Below are positions 7,746-16,835 of a stretch of 64,000 bases of DNA, in pieces. The stretch is taken from positions 248,001 through 312,000 of the forward strand of contig CAXBLY010000002.1 of the NCBI GenBank assembly GCA_963976865.1, read 5' to 3'. Both the position numbers and the translations under genes were made by a program. The number at the start of each line of letters is the position of its first letter. Within the stretch, counting starts at the first letter, position 1. The notes under the pieces were generated by a model. That model made no database searches. It saw nothing but the letters and a program-made list of their open reading frames with translations, and was not told the DNA's origin. Origin of the DNA: UBA1858 sp963976865 (GTDB lineage Bacteria; Pseudomonadota; Gammaproteobacteria; UBA4575).

Positions 7746-9168
7746 GCTGATTGAGTCCCTCCAGTAATAAACCATCATCTACAGCAAGTGCTCCCTGATG
7801 ATTTTTATTGTCTATTGCTCTTTGAATTAATGATAATGGTTCAATAGCTGAGATATCTTCAGGCACTTGCTGTCCAAATGTTTCAAAATAAACTGGCAAG
7901 TTATCTTCTATTGAGACAGTTATGACATTCCCCAGTTGTGATGACTCGTCTGTTTTAGTGACAACGCAGCCATTTGGCTGGCACTTTCTAAAACAATCAA
8001 TAATATCTTTTAAATTATGCAACTGTGTATTTGCACTCATTAAAAGCAACTTATGAACATTGACATTATTACTAGACAAAGCACTTAAAAATTCTTCTAC
8101 TTCCTTGCCTGGCTCTGTCACACCTGCTGTATCGATAAGCACCAATGATTTGCTGTTTATTATTTTCAAAATGCTTCGAATATTTGCTTCTCTGTCAAAA
8201 CGATAGACAGGAACATTCAGAATTCGGCCATATGTGTCCAGCTGATCAAACCCACCTACACGTTTATCATCAAGATTAATAAACACAACATCATTTGGCC
8301 CGTTCTCTATCACATATTTTGTTGCAATTTTTGCCAACGTGGTCGTTTTACCAACACCAGTTCGTCCCATCGCCATAATCACGCCACCTTCTTTCTGCAC
8401 GTCTATGTCAGGCGTCTTGACTCCAGTCGTTAGCAATTCAATAGCGTTTTTCCACGCAGCTTCAATATTTGAAGTATCACTAATATTACTCATCACACTT
8501 TTACTTAAACCAACTCCAAAACCGGCATTAACCAGCTTTGAAATGAGAGATATACCACTGGGATTGTTTTTACCCCACTCTGCCCAGTCCAGCAGCTTTG
8601 TTTGACACCCCAGCACATCTTTCAAATCACTAATATCATCATGAATCTGCATAATTGAATTCATTTCATTAGGTAGCGAACTCGTTATATAGTCAGCAAA
8701 ATCGTCGCGCAGCTGGGTAACCTGATTCTGCAAAACTATAAAGTTTTCTGAGCGCGCACGTTGCTGTTCAATATACTTTTCCTCTACAGATACGCACAAT
8801 GCGTCAATTTTTTGATTTAGACTTTCATATAGTTTGTTTCTTTCCTGATTACTATCAATCTGGAAATTGACAATTGTTGCGGTAATCTTATCCATCTGTT
8901 CAGCAAACTGTTTTTCGATGTTTTTCACAATCGTATTAGTCAGCGTCGTTTCATCGACTAGCGGTAGAGTTTGCTCTGCAGCCGGTTTTTCACTTTTTTC
9001 AGCCAGTTTTTCTTCCAGCACAGCTGCATCGAAGTCTAAAGCGGCAATAATTTCCACTCCGTGTCTATTTTTTTCCGTCGAAAGGATGACAGCATCAGGT
9101 CCAAGTTCCTCGCGGACCTTTTGAATAGCATCATGAATAGATTTTTCTTTTATTCGTTTAATTTCCAT
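7729..9168 (-). CDS. flhF: Flagellar placement GTPase FlhF
   Basis: A 479-aa SRP-family GTPase that sets the polar site of the flagellum. It begins MEIKRIKEKSIHDAIQKVREELGPDAVIL, the conserved basic/B region. A long coiled, acidic middle follows (residues about 75-200). The NG domain carries P-loop GRTGVGKTTT near residue 270, DDKRVGGFDQL, LIDTAGV and VTKTDES. A GGAG ribosome site precedes the ATG. It is co-transcribed with flhA upstream (34-base gap) and flhG downstream (overlap). FlhF and FlhG together point to a polar, probably single, flagellum. Confidence 0.96.
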   Translation of the reverse strand: MEIKRIKEKSIHDAIQKVREELGPDAVILSTEKNRHGVEIIAALDFDAAVLEEKLAEKSEKPAAEQTLPLVDETTLTNTIVKNIEKQFAEQMDKITATIVNFQIDSNQERNKLYESLNQKIDALCVSVEEKYIEQQRARSENFIVLQNQVTQLRDDFADYITSSLPNEMNSIMQIHDDISDLKDVLGCQTKLLDWAEWGKNNPSGISLISKLVNAGFGVGLSKSVMSNISDTSNIEAAWKNAIELLTTGVKTPDIDVQKEGGVIMAMGRTGVGKTTTLAKIATKYVIENGPNDVVFINLDDKRVGGFDQLDTYGRILNVPVYRFDREANIRSILKIINSKSLVLIDTAGVTEPGKEVEEFLSALSSNNVNVHKLLLMSANTQLHNLKDIIDCFRKCQPNGCVVTKTDESSQLGNVITVSIEDNLPVYFETFGQQVPEDISAIEPLSLIQRAIDNKNHQGALAVDDGLLLEGLNQHGTTD

Positions 9169-9202
9169 ATTTAACTCCGTGCCATTAGCCCTTCTATTCG
9201 CA

Positions 9203-11317
9203 TTATGCAGTCACACCAATCATATTCGGTGCTGCTGCTTCTGATTCTTCGCCGACGTTAGCAACGATTTTTATCTGCTTTGACTCTGGTATCTCTTCAT
9301 ATGCAATCACATGCAGATCAGAGACAGTATTTGAAAACAGCTTCGACAACATTGTTCTAAGACCTTTAGAGACGACTAGCACTGCTGGCAGACCTATCGC
9401 TTGCAGCTGTTGTGCAGACTCTCTAACGCCTTTCTGCAGCTTTTCGGCTAATCCTGGTTCAATCATCAAATATCCGTCACTATTCCCTTGTACTGACTTC
9501 TGCAATAACTGTTCCAGCTTTGGATCTATTGTGAATACTGACAGTTCATCGCGCATTCCATTGATGCCTTGTACAATCATTCGCCTGAGTGCAACTCTGA
9601 CAGTACTCGTTAGTACGTCAGCATCTTGACTGGTATTTGCCGCATCAAGCAGAGTCTCCGATATGGTTCTGATGTCTCTGATAGAGACTCCTTCCTGTAA
9701 CAGGTTCTGCAGTACTTTTGTGATGGTCCCTATAGGTAATGCTTTGGGTACCAGATCTTCTACTAATTTAGGTGATTTCTCGCCAAGATTATCAAGCAGC
9801 ATTTGTACTTCATCGTAGCCCAGCATTGAACTCGCATGATCACGAAGAATTTTATTAATATGTGTTGCAATAACCGTGGCAGGATCCACGACAGTAAAAC
9901 CGTTACTCTGGGCATAATCTTTCTGATTGGCTTCTATCCATACCGCATCCATGCCAAAGGCTGGATCAGTTGTTTTAATGCCTTTTAATTCACTGCTTGT
10001 AGAGCCAGGATTGATTGCCAGCTCCCGGTCCGGGTATATCTCACCTTCACCTTCGTTAACACCCAATAATGTAATGCGATACGTATTGGGATTAAGATCA
10101 AGGTTATCTCTGATATGTACTGGTTGGATCAAGAAACCTAATTCCTGGGAAAGTTTTTTCCTCACACCTTTAATTCTTCCCATTAGTTGACCATTCTGCT
10201 TCCTATCAACTAAAGGGATTAATTTATACCCTACTTCCAGTCCTATCTTGTCAACTGACTGCATATCATCCCAGCTAATATCTGCGTTCTCTTCACTGGG
10301 TGCCTGTGGTTCAACATCATCAGCTACCGTTACTTCCTGCCTTGCCTTTTTAATATTCAACCAGTAAGCAGTACCACCCGCGATTGCACCTAATGTTAAA
10401 AAGGCAACATTCGGCATACCCGGAATCAACCCCAGGCCACCAATAATTGCACCTGATACGCCTAACGCTCTTTTGTCGTCAAACATTTGCGTAATGACAT
10501 GTTTACTCATATCCTGGGATGAAGAAACACGCGTAACAATGATTGCCGTCGCCGTTGAAAGCAAAAGCGAAGGAATTTGTGCGACAAGACCATCCCCGAC
10601 TGTTAACAGCAAATAATTCTGCGTTGCTACCTCAAGTGATAGATCATGCTGGACCATGCCAATAATCAATCCGCCAGCAATATTAATGAATACAATTAAA
10701 ATACCTGCGATAGCATCGCCACGGACAAATTTGCTGGCACCATCCATAGAACCATAAAAGTCTGCTTCATTAGAAATATCTTCGCGACGCGCTTTTGCCT
10801 GCTGTTGATCAATCAGTCCCGCATTAAGATCCGCATCAATAGCCATTTGTTTACCAGGCATTGCATCCAGTGTGAAACGTGCACTGACTTCAGACACACG
10901 TCCCGCACCTTTAGTAACAACAACGAAGTTGATAATGATCAGAATGGCAAAGACAACAATACCTACAGCATAATTCCCACCAATTACAAAATCGCCAAAT
11001 GACTGAATCACCGAACCTGCAGCATCAGACCCGGTATGACCTTCAATTAATACCACACGTGTCGAGGCGACATTAAGACCCAAACGCATCATAGTCGCTA
11101 TCAGTAACACTGTAGGAAACACGGCGAAATCCAGTGGCCGCATTGTATAAATTGTTACCAGAATCACGATTAGTGAAAGCGTAATATTAAATGTAAACAA
11201 GACATCCAGGCCAAACGGTGGAATTGGTACAATTAACATCATCAACATCATGACTAACAGAATTGGTGTACCCAACCCGTTTTTAATAAATGCCCTAATC
11301 ATGTTAAATAAAGTCAT
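9203..11317 (-). CDS. flhA: Flagellar export gate protein FlhA
   Basis: A 704-aa inner-membrane export-gate component that forms the nonameric ring receiving substrates. About eight membrane segments fill the first 330 residues. The conserved FHIPEP-like loop region reads DAMPGKQMAIDADLNAGLI, with RREDISNEADFYGSMDGASKFVRGD after it. The cytoplasmic half carries ILRDHASSMLGYDEVQMLLDNL and IDPKLEQLL. It starts two bases beyond flhB; the flhB end encodes its ribosome site (AGGAAA). Length and motifs are normal. Confidence 0.97.
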   Translation of the reverse strand: MTLFNMIRAFIKNGLGTPILLVMMLMMLIVPIPPFGLDVLFTFNITLSLIVILVTIYTMRPLDFAVFPTVLLIATMMRLGLNVASTRVVLIEGHTGSDAAGSVIQSFGDFVIGGNYAVGIVVFAILIIINFVVVTKGAGRVSEVSARFTLDAMPGKQMAIDADLNAGLIDQQQAKARREDISNEADFYGSMDGASKFVRGDAIAGILIVFINIAGGLIIGMVQHDLSLEVATQNYLLLTVGDGLVAQIPSLLLSTATAIIVTRVSSSQDMSKHVITQMFDDKRALGVSGAIIGGLGLIPGMPNVAFLTLGAIAGGTAYWLNIKKARQEVTVADDVEPQAPSEENADISWDDMQSVDKIGLEVGYKLIPLVDRKQNGQLMGRIKGVRKKLSQELGFLIQPVHIRDNLDLNPNTYRITLLGVNEGEGEIYPDRELAINPGSTSSELKGIKTTDPAFGMDAVWIEANQKDYAQSNGFTVVDPATVIATHINKILRDHASSMLGYDEVQMLLDNLGEKSPKLVEDLVPKALPIGTITKVLQNLLQEGVSIRDIRTISETLLDAANTSQDADVLTSTVRVALRRMIVQGINGMRDELSVFTIDPKLEQLLQKSVQGNSDGYLMIEPGLAEKLQKGVRESAQQLQAIGLPAVLVVSKGLRTMLSKLFSNTVSDLHVIAYEEIPESKQIKIVANVGEESEAAAPNMIGVTA

Positions 11318-11319
11318 AT

Positions 11320-12447
11320 TTAATATTTCCTATATTCTCTAGGAATAGTTAAATCAGTTGGAGGCTTGGGATAATTGCCCGGTTTTGCGTTCTTCAACTG
11401 GAAGACATAGGCAAGCACTTTGGCGACAGCAATATATAAATCTGATATCACTTCTTTATCAGGCTCAGTTGTGTGATAGATCGCACGCGCGAGCAATGGC
11501 GCAGTAAACACAGGAATGTCATGCTTGGTTGCAATCTCCCGGATTTTGAGAGCCATATTGTCGACTCCCTTGGCCAGCAGTATCGGTGCGGCATCTTTAA
11601 TGGTGTCATAACGTAGCGCGACACTAAAGTGGGTTGGGTTAACTATAATAACGTCAGCATTAGGCACTTCCTGCAACATCTTTCTTTGTGAAATTTCATA
11701 CTGAAGATTACGTGCTCGTGCTTTGGATTCGGGATTACCTTCAGTTTCTTTATATTCATCCTTGAGTTCCTGCAGACTCATCTTCAGCTGTTTCTTGTGA
11801 TTCCATAACTGGTAAGGGACATCAATGCCAACAATCACAATCAAACCCAGGGCAATGTATAAGTAACTACTAATAACAATTGTTACAGAATGAATAATAG
11901 CCTTATCGTGGTGTTCGCTTGCCAGCGCCAGAAATTCATCCTGATATGAAGTAATAAAAGCATAAGATATTGCAGCGACGAGGATTACCTTCATAATTGA
12001 TTTGATTAGCTCAATCAATCCATTCGTTCCAAACATACGTTTAAATCCGCTCAGGGGATTAAGCTTGGATGCTTTAAAGCTGAGTGATGAAAGGCTGAAA
12101 GACCAGCCCCCAATTAATGCAGGACCAGCAATAACAATCACCAGCAAAAACATAAACATAAAGGACAAACTCATTAACACTTCAGTAAAGGTCGCGCCGA
12201 ACACATCAAGAATATACTGATTAGTCAACATACTGCGATTAGTGATCGAGTAGCTTTTATCAAAAACGCTCTCAATTGCTCTCTGGATTTCACCCATAGA
12301 AGATAAAAACAGTAATCCTCCACCTAAACTCGCGATAGTAACGCTCAACTCTCGCGATCGTGGAACCTGACCTTTCTTCTTGGCATCAAGGAGTCGCTTG
12401 GAACTCGGTTGTTCGGTTTTTTCCTGATCTGATGTGTTATCTGACAT
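11320..12447 (-). CDS. flhB: Flagellar export switch protein FlhB
   Basis: A 375-aa export-gate protein whose self-cleavage switches export from rod/hook to filament substrates. The N-terminus is basic (SDQEKTEQPSSKRLLDAKKKGQVPRSREL), followed by four membrane segments. The cytoplasmic domain contains the autocleavage site N-P-T-H at 270-273 (VIIVNPTHFSVALRYD), so switching should be normal. It lies between fliR and flhA in one long operon transcribed from the sigma-54 promoter before fliL. Confidence 0.97.
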   Translation of the reverse strand: MSDNTSDQEKTEQPSSKRLLDAKKKGQVPRSRELSVTIASLGGGLLFLSSMGEIQRAIESVFDKSYSITNRSMLTNQYILDVFGATFTEVLMSLSFMFMFLLVIVIAGPALIGGWSFSLSSLSFKASKLNPLSGFKRMFGTNGLIELIKSIMKVILVAAISYAFITSYQDEFLALASEHHDKAIIHSVTIVISSYLYIALGLIVIVGIDVPYQLWNHKKQLKMSLQELKDEYKETEGNPESKARARNLQYEISQRKMLQEVPNADVIIVNPTHFSVALRYDTIKDAAPILLAKGVDNMALKIREIATKHDIPVFTAPLLARAIYHTTEPDKEVISDLYIAVAKVLAYVFQLKNAKPGNYPKPPTDLTIPREYRKY

Positions 12448-12458
12448 AATTTATTCCA

Positions 12459-13220
12459 TCAGCTCAAAATAATATTAATGTACTCAAACGATCGTTCGAG
12501 TAAGTCCTGAAATATTCGCATTGCCATAGGAATGCTAATGGCAATGAATATAAATCCAAGCATCATCGTGAGTGGAAATCCCACAGAAAACACATTCATT
12601 TGAGGTGCCACGCGAGTCATCAGTCCCATAGCGATATTGACCACCAGCAATGCTGTAACAGCAGGTATGCAAACGAGCAACGCACCAATAAACATACGAC
12701 TCGCCCATTCAACAACAGCCATGGCAGTATTTAGAGAAAAAAACCCATCAACCGGTAAATTAATAAAACTGTTAATCAGCAATTCAATTAAAGCAATGTG
12801 TCCATTCAACGCAAGAAAGTACAATGAAGCAAATACAGTCATTATCTGACTGACAACTGGAATAGTTACACCATTGGCAGGATCAGTCATCGAAGCGAAA
12901 CCAAGACCCATTGTTAAGGCAATATTTTCCCCGGCAATTGTAATAGCGCTAAATGCCACCTGCATGATTAAGCCTATCGTTAAACCAATCATTAACTGTT
13001 GGGCCAGCATAGTCACACCCTGAATTGTCAAGGGATCAACATCAGAGGGAAATTTAACCAATGGATATACAAAAATTGTGATTGCAGTCGCGACCAGGAT
13101 TTTTATATATACAGGAATATAAGAACTTCCTATTAAAGGGGCAATCAATAACAATCCTGTCACTCTGGCAAAAGGCCACATGAAGTCACTGAGATAATTA
13201 ATTAGATAGGCGGCTTGCAT
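12459..13220 (-). CDS. fliR: Flagellar export protein FliR
   Basis: An integral membrane export-gate subunit with about six membrane segments and no soluble domain, 253 aa from the ATG at 13220 (MQAAYLINYLSDF). The frame extends four codons upstream to a TTG (13232), which would overlap fliQ by eight bases. I prefer the ATG, which leaves a four-base gap, but neither has a good ribosome site. Family blocks seen: MWPFARVTGLLLIAPLIGSSYIP, GENIALTMGLGFASMTDPANG, and RVAPQMNVFSVGFPLTM. Confidence 0.93.
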   Translation of the reverse strand: MQAAYLINYLSDFMWPFARVTGLLLIAPLIGSSYIPVYIKILVATAITIFVYPLVKFPSDVDPLTIQGVTMLAQQLMIGLTIGLIMQVAFSAITIAGENIALTMGLGFASMTDPANGVTIPVVSQIMTVFASLYFLALNGHIALIELLINSFINLPVDGFFSLNTAMAVVEWASRMFIGALLVCIPAVTALLVVNIAMGLMTRVAPQMNVFSVGFPLTMMLGFIFIAISIPMAMRIFQDLLERSFEYINIILS

Positions 13221-13224
13221 TTTT

Positions 13225-13494
13225 TCAACCAATCACATTTGGAATACTGAGTATTAATTGTTGCGTATAGCTCATCAATGTTGACAAAAGCCATGGCCCT
13301 GCAAAGACTATCGTTAAAAATAGTGCGAATAGTTTTGGTATAAAACTCAGTGTCATTTCATTAATTTGTGTCGCTGCCTGGAACATGCCTATTACCAGAC
13401 CAACAGCTAAAGCCACCATTAACATTGGACCGGCAACAATCACAGCGGTCCACATTGCATTCTGGGTTAAATCTAGTACGGATTCAGGAGTCAT
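13225..13494 (-). CDS. fliQ: Flagellar export protein FliQ
   Basis: A two-helix membrane protein of 89 aa, the standard FliQ size. It opens MTPESVLDLTQNAMW, carries LAVGLVIGMFQAATQINEMTL, and then FIPKLFALFLTIVFAGPWLL. With FliP and FliR it builds the helical export channel (FliP5-FliQ4-FliR1). It sits five bases after fliP and just before fliR, the invariant gene order for this complex. Confidence 0.96.
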   Translation of the reverse strand: MTPESVLDLTQNAMWTAVIVAGPMLMVALAVGLVIGMFQAATQINEMTLSFIPKLFALFLTIVFAGPWLLSTLMSYTQQLILSIPNVIG

Positions 13495-13499
13495 AGTAT

Positions 13500-14231
13500 T
13501 TACAAGAAACTAGATGCGAGGCTACCAACAATCATTGACCAGCCATCGACCATAACGAATAACATCAACTTAAATGGCAGTGAAATAATCAACGGAGATA
13601 ACATCATCATACCCATTGACATCAGCACACTAGCCACGACTAAATCAATAATAAGAAACGGAAGGAATATCAAAAATCCAATTTGGAAAGCTGTTTTTAA
13701 TTCACTCGTGACAAACGAAGGTAATAATATAGTCAAAGGTACATTTTCTGGTCCATTGATATCTTCCATGCCTGACATTTCAATGAACATTGAAATGTCG
13801 TCTTCTCTGGTCTGAGCCATCATAAATTCCATAATTGGTTTCTTGGCCAGTTTTATGGCTTGATCAGCAGAAATTTCTTCAGCGTAATATGGTTGCGCAG
13901 CCGTAACATTAATCTCCTGCAATACCGGAGACATAATAAAAATGGTAATAAACAAAGCCAAACCCAATATGATTTGATTGGAAGGAGTCTGCGCTGTTCC
14001 TAATGCCTGCCTTAAAATAGCTAAAACGATAATAATTCGAGTGAATGAGGTCATCATTAACAATGCTGCCGGCAATAAGCTCAGCGCAGTCATTAACACC
14101 AGCGCTTGCAAACTCAGCGAATACTTTTGATCGCCATCAACCGTTGTTTCTACCGTTAACGCCTCTAGTCCTGGCGCAGCATAGACCGAACTGGATAGAA
14201 AAAATATTATAAAAACAGATAAAGTCTTCAT
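13500..14231 (-). CDS. fliP: Flagellar export protein FliP
   Basis: A 243-aa export-gate subunit with a cleavable signal peptide (MKTLSVFIIFFLSSSVYAAPG). Its four membrane segments hold the blocks LLMMTSFTRIIIVLAILRQALG, QIILGLALFITIFIMSPV, a PFLIIDLVVASVLMSMGMMMLSP region, and SLPFKLMLFVMVDGW. FliO, which helps FliP assemble, is encoded just upstream and overlaps it by four bases (ATGA). Confidence 0.97.
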   Translation of the reverse strand: MKTLSVFIIFFLSSSVYAAPGLEALTVETTVDGDQKYSLSLQALVLMTALSLLPAALLMMTSFTRIIIVLAILRQALGTAQTPSNQIILGLALFITIFIMSPVLQEINVTAAQPYYAEEISADQAIKLAKKPIMEFMMAQTREDDISMFIEMSGMEDINGPENVPLTILLPSFVTSELKTAFQIGFLIFLPFLIIDLVVASVLMSMGMMMLSPLIISLPFKLMLFVMVDGWSMIVGSLASSFL

Positions 14232-14665
14232 AATGTTTTCTTGCCTAGAATTTTTTCGATCTGCTGATTAAATTTAATGGGATGTTTATTCTCGCCATCA
14301 TACATATCAAACTCATCATCTTTAAATTGATGAATCTTACTGATACCCGAACCAGAAACACCTAATAGAAAATTTACATTGCCAGCCTGTAGAATAACTA
14401 CCTTTTCTTTACCGCCTAATGTCAACCCACCTAAAATGCGAACAGATGCATTAGACTTAACAGATACTCCAGTATATTTTTTAAATGCATTAACCAGCAA
14501 ATAAAATATCAGCAATACAAATGCCAATGACAATATGACTTTCATTGCCTCCCAGGAATACGACCCAAGAGATGAACCAACGGCTGAGTCTTGCGCCCAA
14601 CTAGTTGACATGTAAATATTACTTAGCACAAGCATCAAAAGTGATTTTATTAAAACAGATTTCAT
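14228..14665 (-). CDS. fliO: Flagellar biosynthesis protein FliO
   Basis: A 145-aa protein with an N-terminal hydrophobic stretch that may be a signal sequence (to about residue 24, STSWA), then one membrane segment (VILSLAFVLLIFYLLVNAFKKY). A small cytoplasmic domain contains RILGGLTLGGKEKVVILQAG, the typical FliO block. FliO is a scaffold for assembly of the FliP ring. Its sequence is the least conserved of the operon, and the assignment rests on this block plus position between fliN and fliP. Confidence 0.93.
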   Translation of the reverse strand: MKSVLIKSLLMLVLSNIYMSTSWAQDSAVGSSLGSYSWEAMKVILSLAFVLLIFYLLVNAFKKYTGVSVKSNASVRILGGLTLGGKEKVVILQAGNVNFLLGVSGSGISKIHQFKDDEFDMYDGENKHPIKFNQQIEKILGKKTL

Positions 14666-14668
14666 TTC

Positions 14669-15025
14669 TTATAAACCACTGAATGTTTTGACGCGTTTTT
14701 CAGGGCTAACAATATCAGTCAATCTAATACCAAACTTGTTATCCACCACAACCACTTCACCACGGGCCACTAATGCCCCGTTGACAAGCACATCGAGTGG
14801 CTCATCAATCGCGCGTTCCAGCTCTACCACTGAACCTTGACCCAACTGCAACAGTTCTCTTAAGTCCATTTTTGCCTTACCCAGCTCTAATGAAACCTGA
14901 ACTGGTATATTTAGTATCACATCCAGATTTGGATTGCTGTCTATACTGGCTGCATCAAGAATTTTCTCGTCTGGCGAGTCTACCTGGTTAGCTTCCACAT
15001 TTACCCCTTGATCTACTTCACTCAT
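14669..15025 (-). CDS. fliN: Flagellar motor switch protein FliN
   Basis: A 118-aa C-ring protein. The C-terminal SpoA domain is clear: ILNIPVQVSLELGKAKMDL, LLQLGQGSVVELER, PLDVLVNGALVARGEVVVVDNKFGIRLTDIVS. The first 30 residues are acidic and probably flexible. FliN, with FliM, forms the base of the switch that sets rotation direction. It lies three bases before fliO and 13 bases after fliM. Confidence 0.96.
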   Translation of the reverse strand: MSEVDQGVNVEANQVDSPDEKILDAASIDSNPNLDVILNIPVQVSLELGKAKMDLRELLQLGQGSVVELERAIDEPLDVLVNGALVARGEVVVVDNKFGIRLTDIVSPEKRVKTFSGL

Positions 15026-15038
15026 AACAATCCCTTTA

Positions 15039-16112
15039 TTATTTTCTCACTTCAGGCTTAATCCAGTTATTTACTTGGACTGCTGTTTGACCATTCAACT
15101 CTCCCAACTGACCTGTCAATATAGGAGTCTTGTTTACATACAAGGTGATACTTTCAGGCTTTTGTATTTTCAAAGTATCGCCCACTTTAAGTTCGATTAA
15201 TTTATTCACTGGCAATACCACTCGACCAAGTTCACCAGTCAACTCCATTGGTACAGATTGCATTTTGTCGTAAAACTTTGCCAACCACTTTTTATCACTT
15301 GCTTCCTGAATATTTTGTACTACCCTGCGCAGCTTATGCTTTACTTTATCCAGCATTTTGTAAGGCATACCGATTCTGATCACATTAACCTTGTCTCTTA
15401 TTTTCAGATCAAAGTTAATATTAATTATGAGTTCATCATGATCCAGATGGTTTAACAGGCGTGGATTATTTTCAGTCTTCTCATAATTAAAAGAATAGTC
15501 TCCCATTAACTGCCAACCATCACTCATGCTTTCAAGCACATAATTTAATAGCTTTTGACTTATTCTAGATTCTGCATTTGTGAATTCTTCTTTCTCTATA
15601 ATCTCACTCAGTGATACTTCAGAGTCTTCTGTTTCTTCTGCTGACTTTTCGCTTTCCTCATTGTCATCATCACTCTTTTCAGCTGATGTTATATTTTTAC
15701 CCATATCAGGTGCGCCAAAATAACCTTCAATAACTGAATTGATTAATTCGTCGTCAAAGCAGATTAAAAAACTACCTTTCAATTCAGGGACATTAATCTT
15801 CTTGATATCGACAGGCACACTTAGCGAATGTACAAATTCACCGAATCTATTGATATGCGCTTCCTGTGCGACCACTTCCAGTTTCTGCTGTAGCATAAGT
15901 TCTAATTTATCGCGCAATTCCAACGCAGTCTTTTCATTGATAATTTGCAGAGTTGGAAAATGTGACTGCTTTGTATGCTCAGGCTGTTTGAAATCGTAAG
16001 GCAGCACCTCTCCCTGATCATACAACTCTTCTTTCGAGGATGACTTATCAGAGCCACCTTTCCCGGTAAGATCACTCATTTCTTCCTGACTTAGTATTTC
16101 TTCTTCAGACAT
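15039..16112 (-). CDS. fliM: Flagellar motor switch protein FliM with an acidic insertion
   Basis: The C-ring protein that binds CheY-P, FliG and FliN, 357 aa. The N-terminal CheY-binding peptide is present in altered form (EEEILSQEEMSDLTGKG). The middle CheC-like domain runs from about 50 to 260, and the C-terminal SpoA domain (VPMELTGELGRVVLPVNKL and on) completes it. Two things differ from typical FliM: the GGxG loop after EGYF reads GAPD (133-136), and an acidic Ser/Glu/Asp-rich segment (about 144-176) is inserted just before the EFTNAESRI helix. This makes the protein some 25-35 residues longer than usual. Confidence 0.95.
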   Translation of the reverse strand: MSEEEILSQEEMSDLTGKGGSDKSSSKEELYDQGEVLPYDFKQPEHTKQSHFPTLQIINEKTALELRDKLELMLQQKLEVVAQEAHINRFGEFVHSLSVPVDIKKINVPELKGSFLICFDDELINSVIEGYFGAPDMGKNITSAEKSDDDNEESEKSAEETEDSEVSLSEIIEKEEFTNAESRISQKLLNYVLESMSDGWQLMGDYSFNYEKTENNPRLLNHLDHDELIININFDLKIRDKVNVIRIGMPYKMLDKVKHKLRRVVQNIQEASDKKWLAKFYDKMQSVPMELTGELGRVVLPVNKLIELKVGDTLKIQKPESITLYVNKTPILTGQLGELNGQTAVQVNNWIKPEVRK

Positions 16113-16115
16113 GAT

Positions 16116-16631
16116 TTATTGCGCCACAAATTTAGTGAAATAAATATCTTCTATCCCGTCTTTACCTGTTTTCGTTTTCATGGTTTCTTTTATTCTCATT
16201 AGTACTTTTTTTCGAAGTTCTTCTTTACCTTCCACAGTTTCAATTTCATCACTAGTCGTTTTACTGAGCGTCATCAATACGTCATTTCTCACGGCTGGCA
16301 TATGTAACTTGAGATCATCAATTACTGATTCATCATGAGATAAAGCAACAACATAAACCTGCATATAATTTTTTTTGGACTTTCCAGTGAAGTTAGCAAC
16401 AAATGCGGGATGCAATTCATGATAAAAAGACATTTCAGGCATTTCTTCTTCCATCATTGGTTCTTCTTCAACCATTTCAACATCAGAAGAATCACCCCCT
16501 GTGAAAAATATTGCTCCGCCTGCACCTAACGCTAATGCAACAACTCCGATTGCTATCATCACAATCAGCTTCTTTTTCGAATCTCCCTGGGAGCCTTCCT
16601 GTGTTTCTTCTTCAATATTTTCTTCAGCCAT
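16116..16631 (-). CDS. fliL: Flagellar basal-body protein FliL
   Basis: A single-pass inner-membrane protein of 171 aa that surrounds the stator and supports torque. It has a short acidic cytoplasmic tail, the membrane segment LIVMIAIGVVALALGAGGAIFF, an acidic linker (MVEEEPMMEEEMPEM) and a periplasmic domain with FYHELHPAFVANFTGKSKKNYMQV at its start. It is the first gene of the long fliL-to-fliA operon. A sigma-54 promoter is placed about 60 bases before its ATG. Confidence 0.95.
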   Translation of the reverse strand: MAEENIEEETQEGSQGDSKKKLIVMIAIGVVALALGAGGAIFFTGGDSSDVEMVEEEPMMEEEMPEMSFYHELHPAFVANFTGKSKKNYMQVYVVALSHDESVIDDLKLHMPAVRNDVLMTLSKTTSDEIETVEGKEELRKKVLMRIKETMKTKTGKDGIEDIYFTKFVAQ

Positions 16632-16690
16632 TCCTGCAACCTCTTTTATCTAAATAAATAAAGACACAATGCGTCCATGCACTACTACTA

Positions 16691-16705
16691 GCAATGCATG
16701 TGCCA
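16691..16705 (-). promoter_or_regulatory. Sigma-54 promoter of the fliLMNOPQR-flhBAFG-fliA operon
   Basis: Read on the minus strand the site is TGGCAC-ATGCA-TTGC, a full match to the sigma-54 core (TGGCAC-N5-TTGC) with the required ten bases between GG and GC. Transcription would begin near 16679, about 48 bases before the fliL ATG. It sits in the 204-base gap between fliK and fliL. The sigma-54 activator FlrC (or FlrA) encoded in this window is the likely partner. Confidence 0.85.
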
Positions 16706-16835
16706 AATTAATTTATTAAATTATTTCAGTTAGTTACAGACAGACTGTTATAAATTTGGCGCATAGCCAGAGAGAAATGCCAACTCATTGACATATGAAA
16801 AAAATTAGAAAGGTTTTGGTACTTTTATATATAAC

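Noticed and set aside
16790..16835. T-rich stretch after fliK as a rho-independent terminator
   Set aside because: A T-run exists on the minus strand, but the stem before it has only four or five A-T rich pairs.
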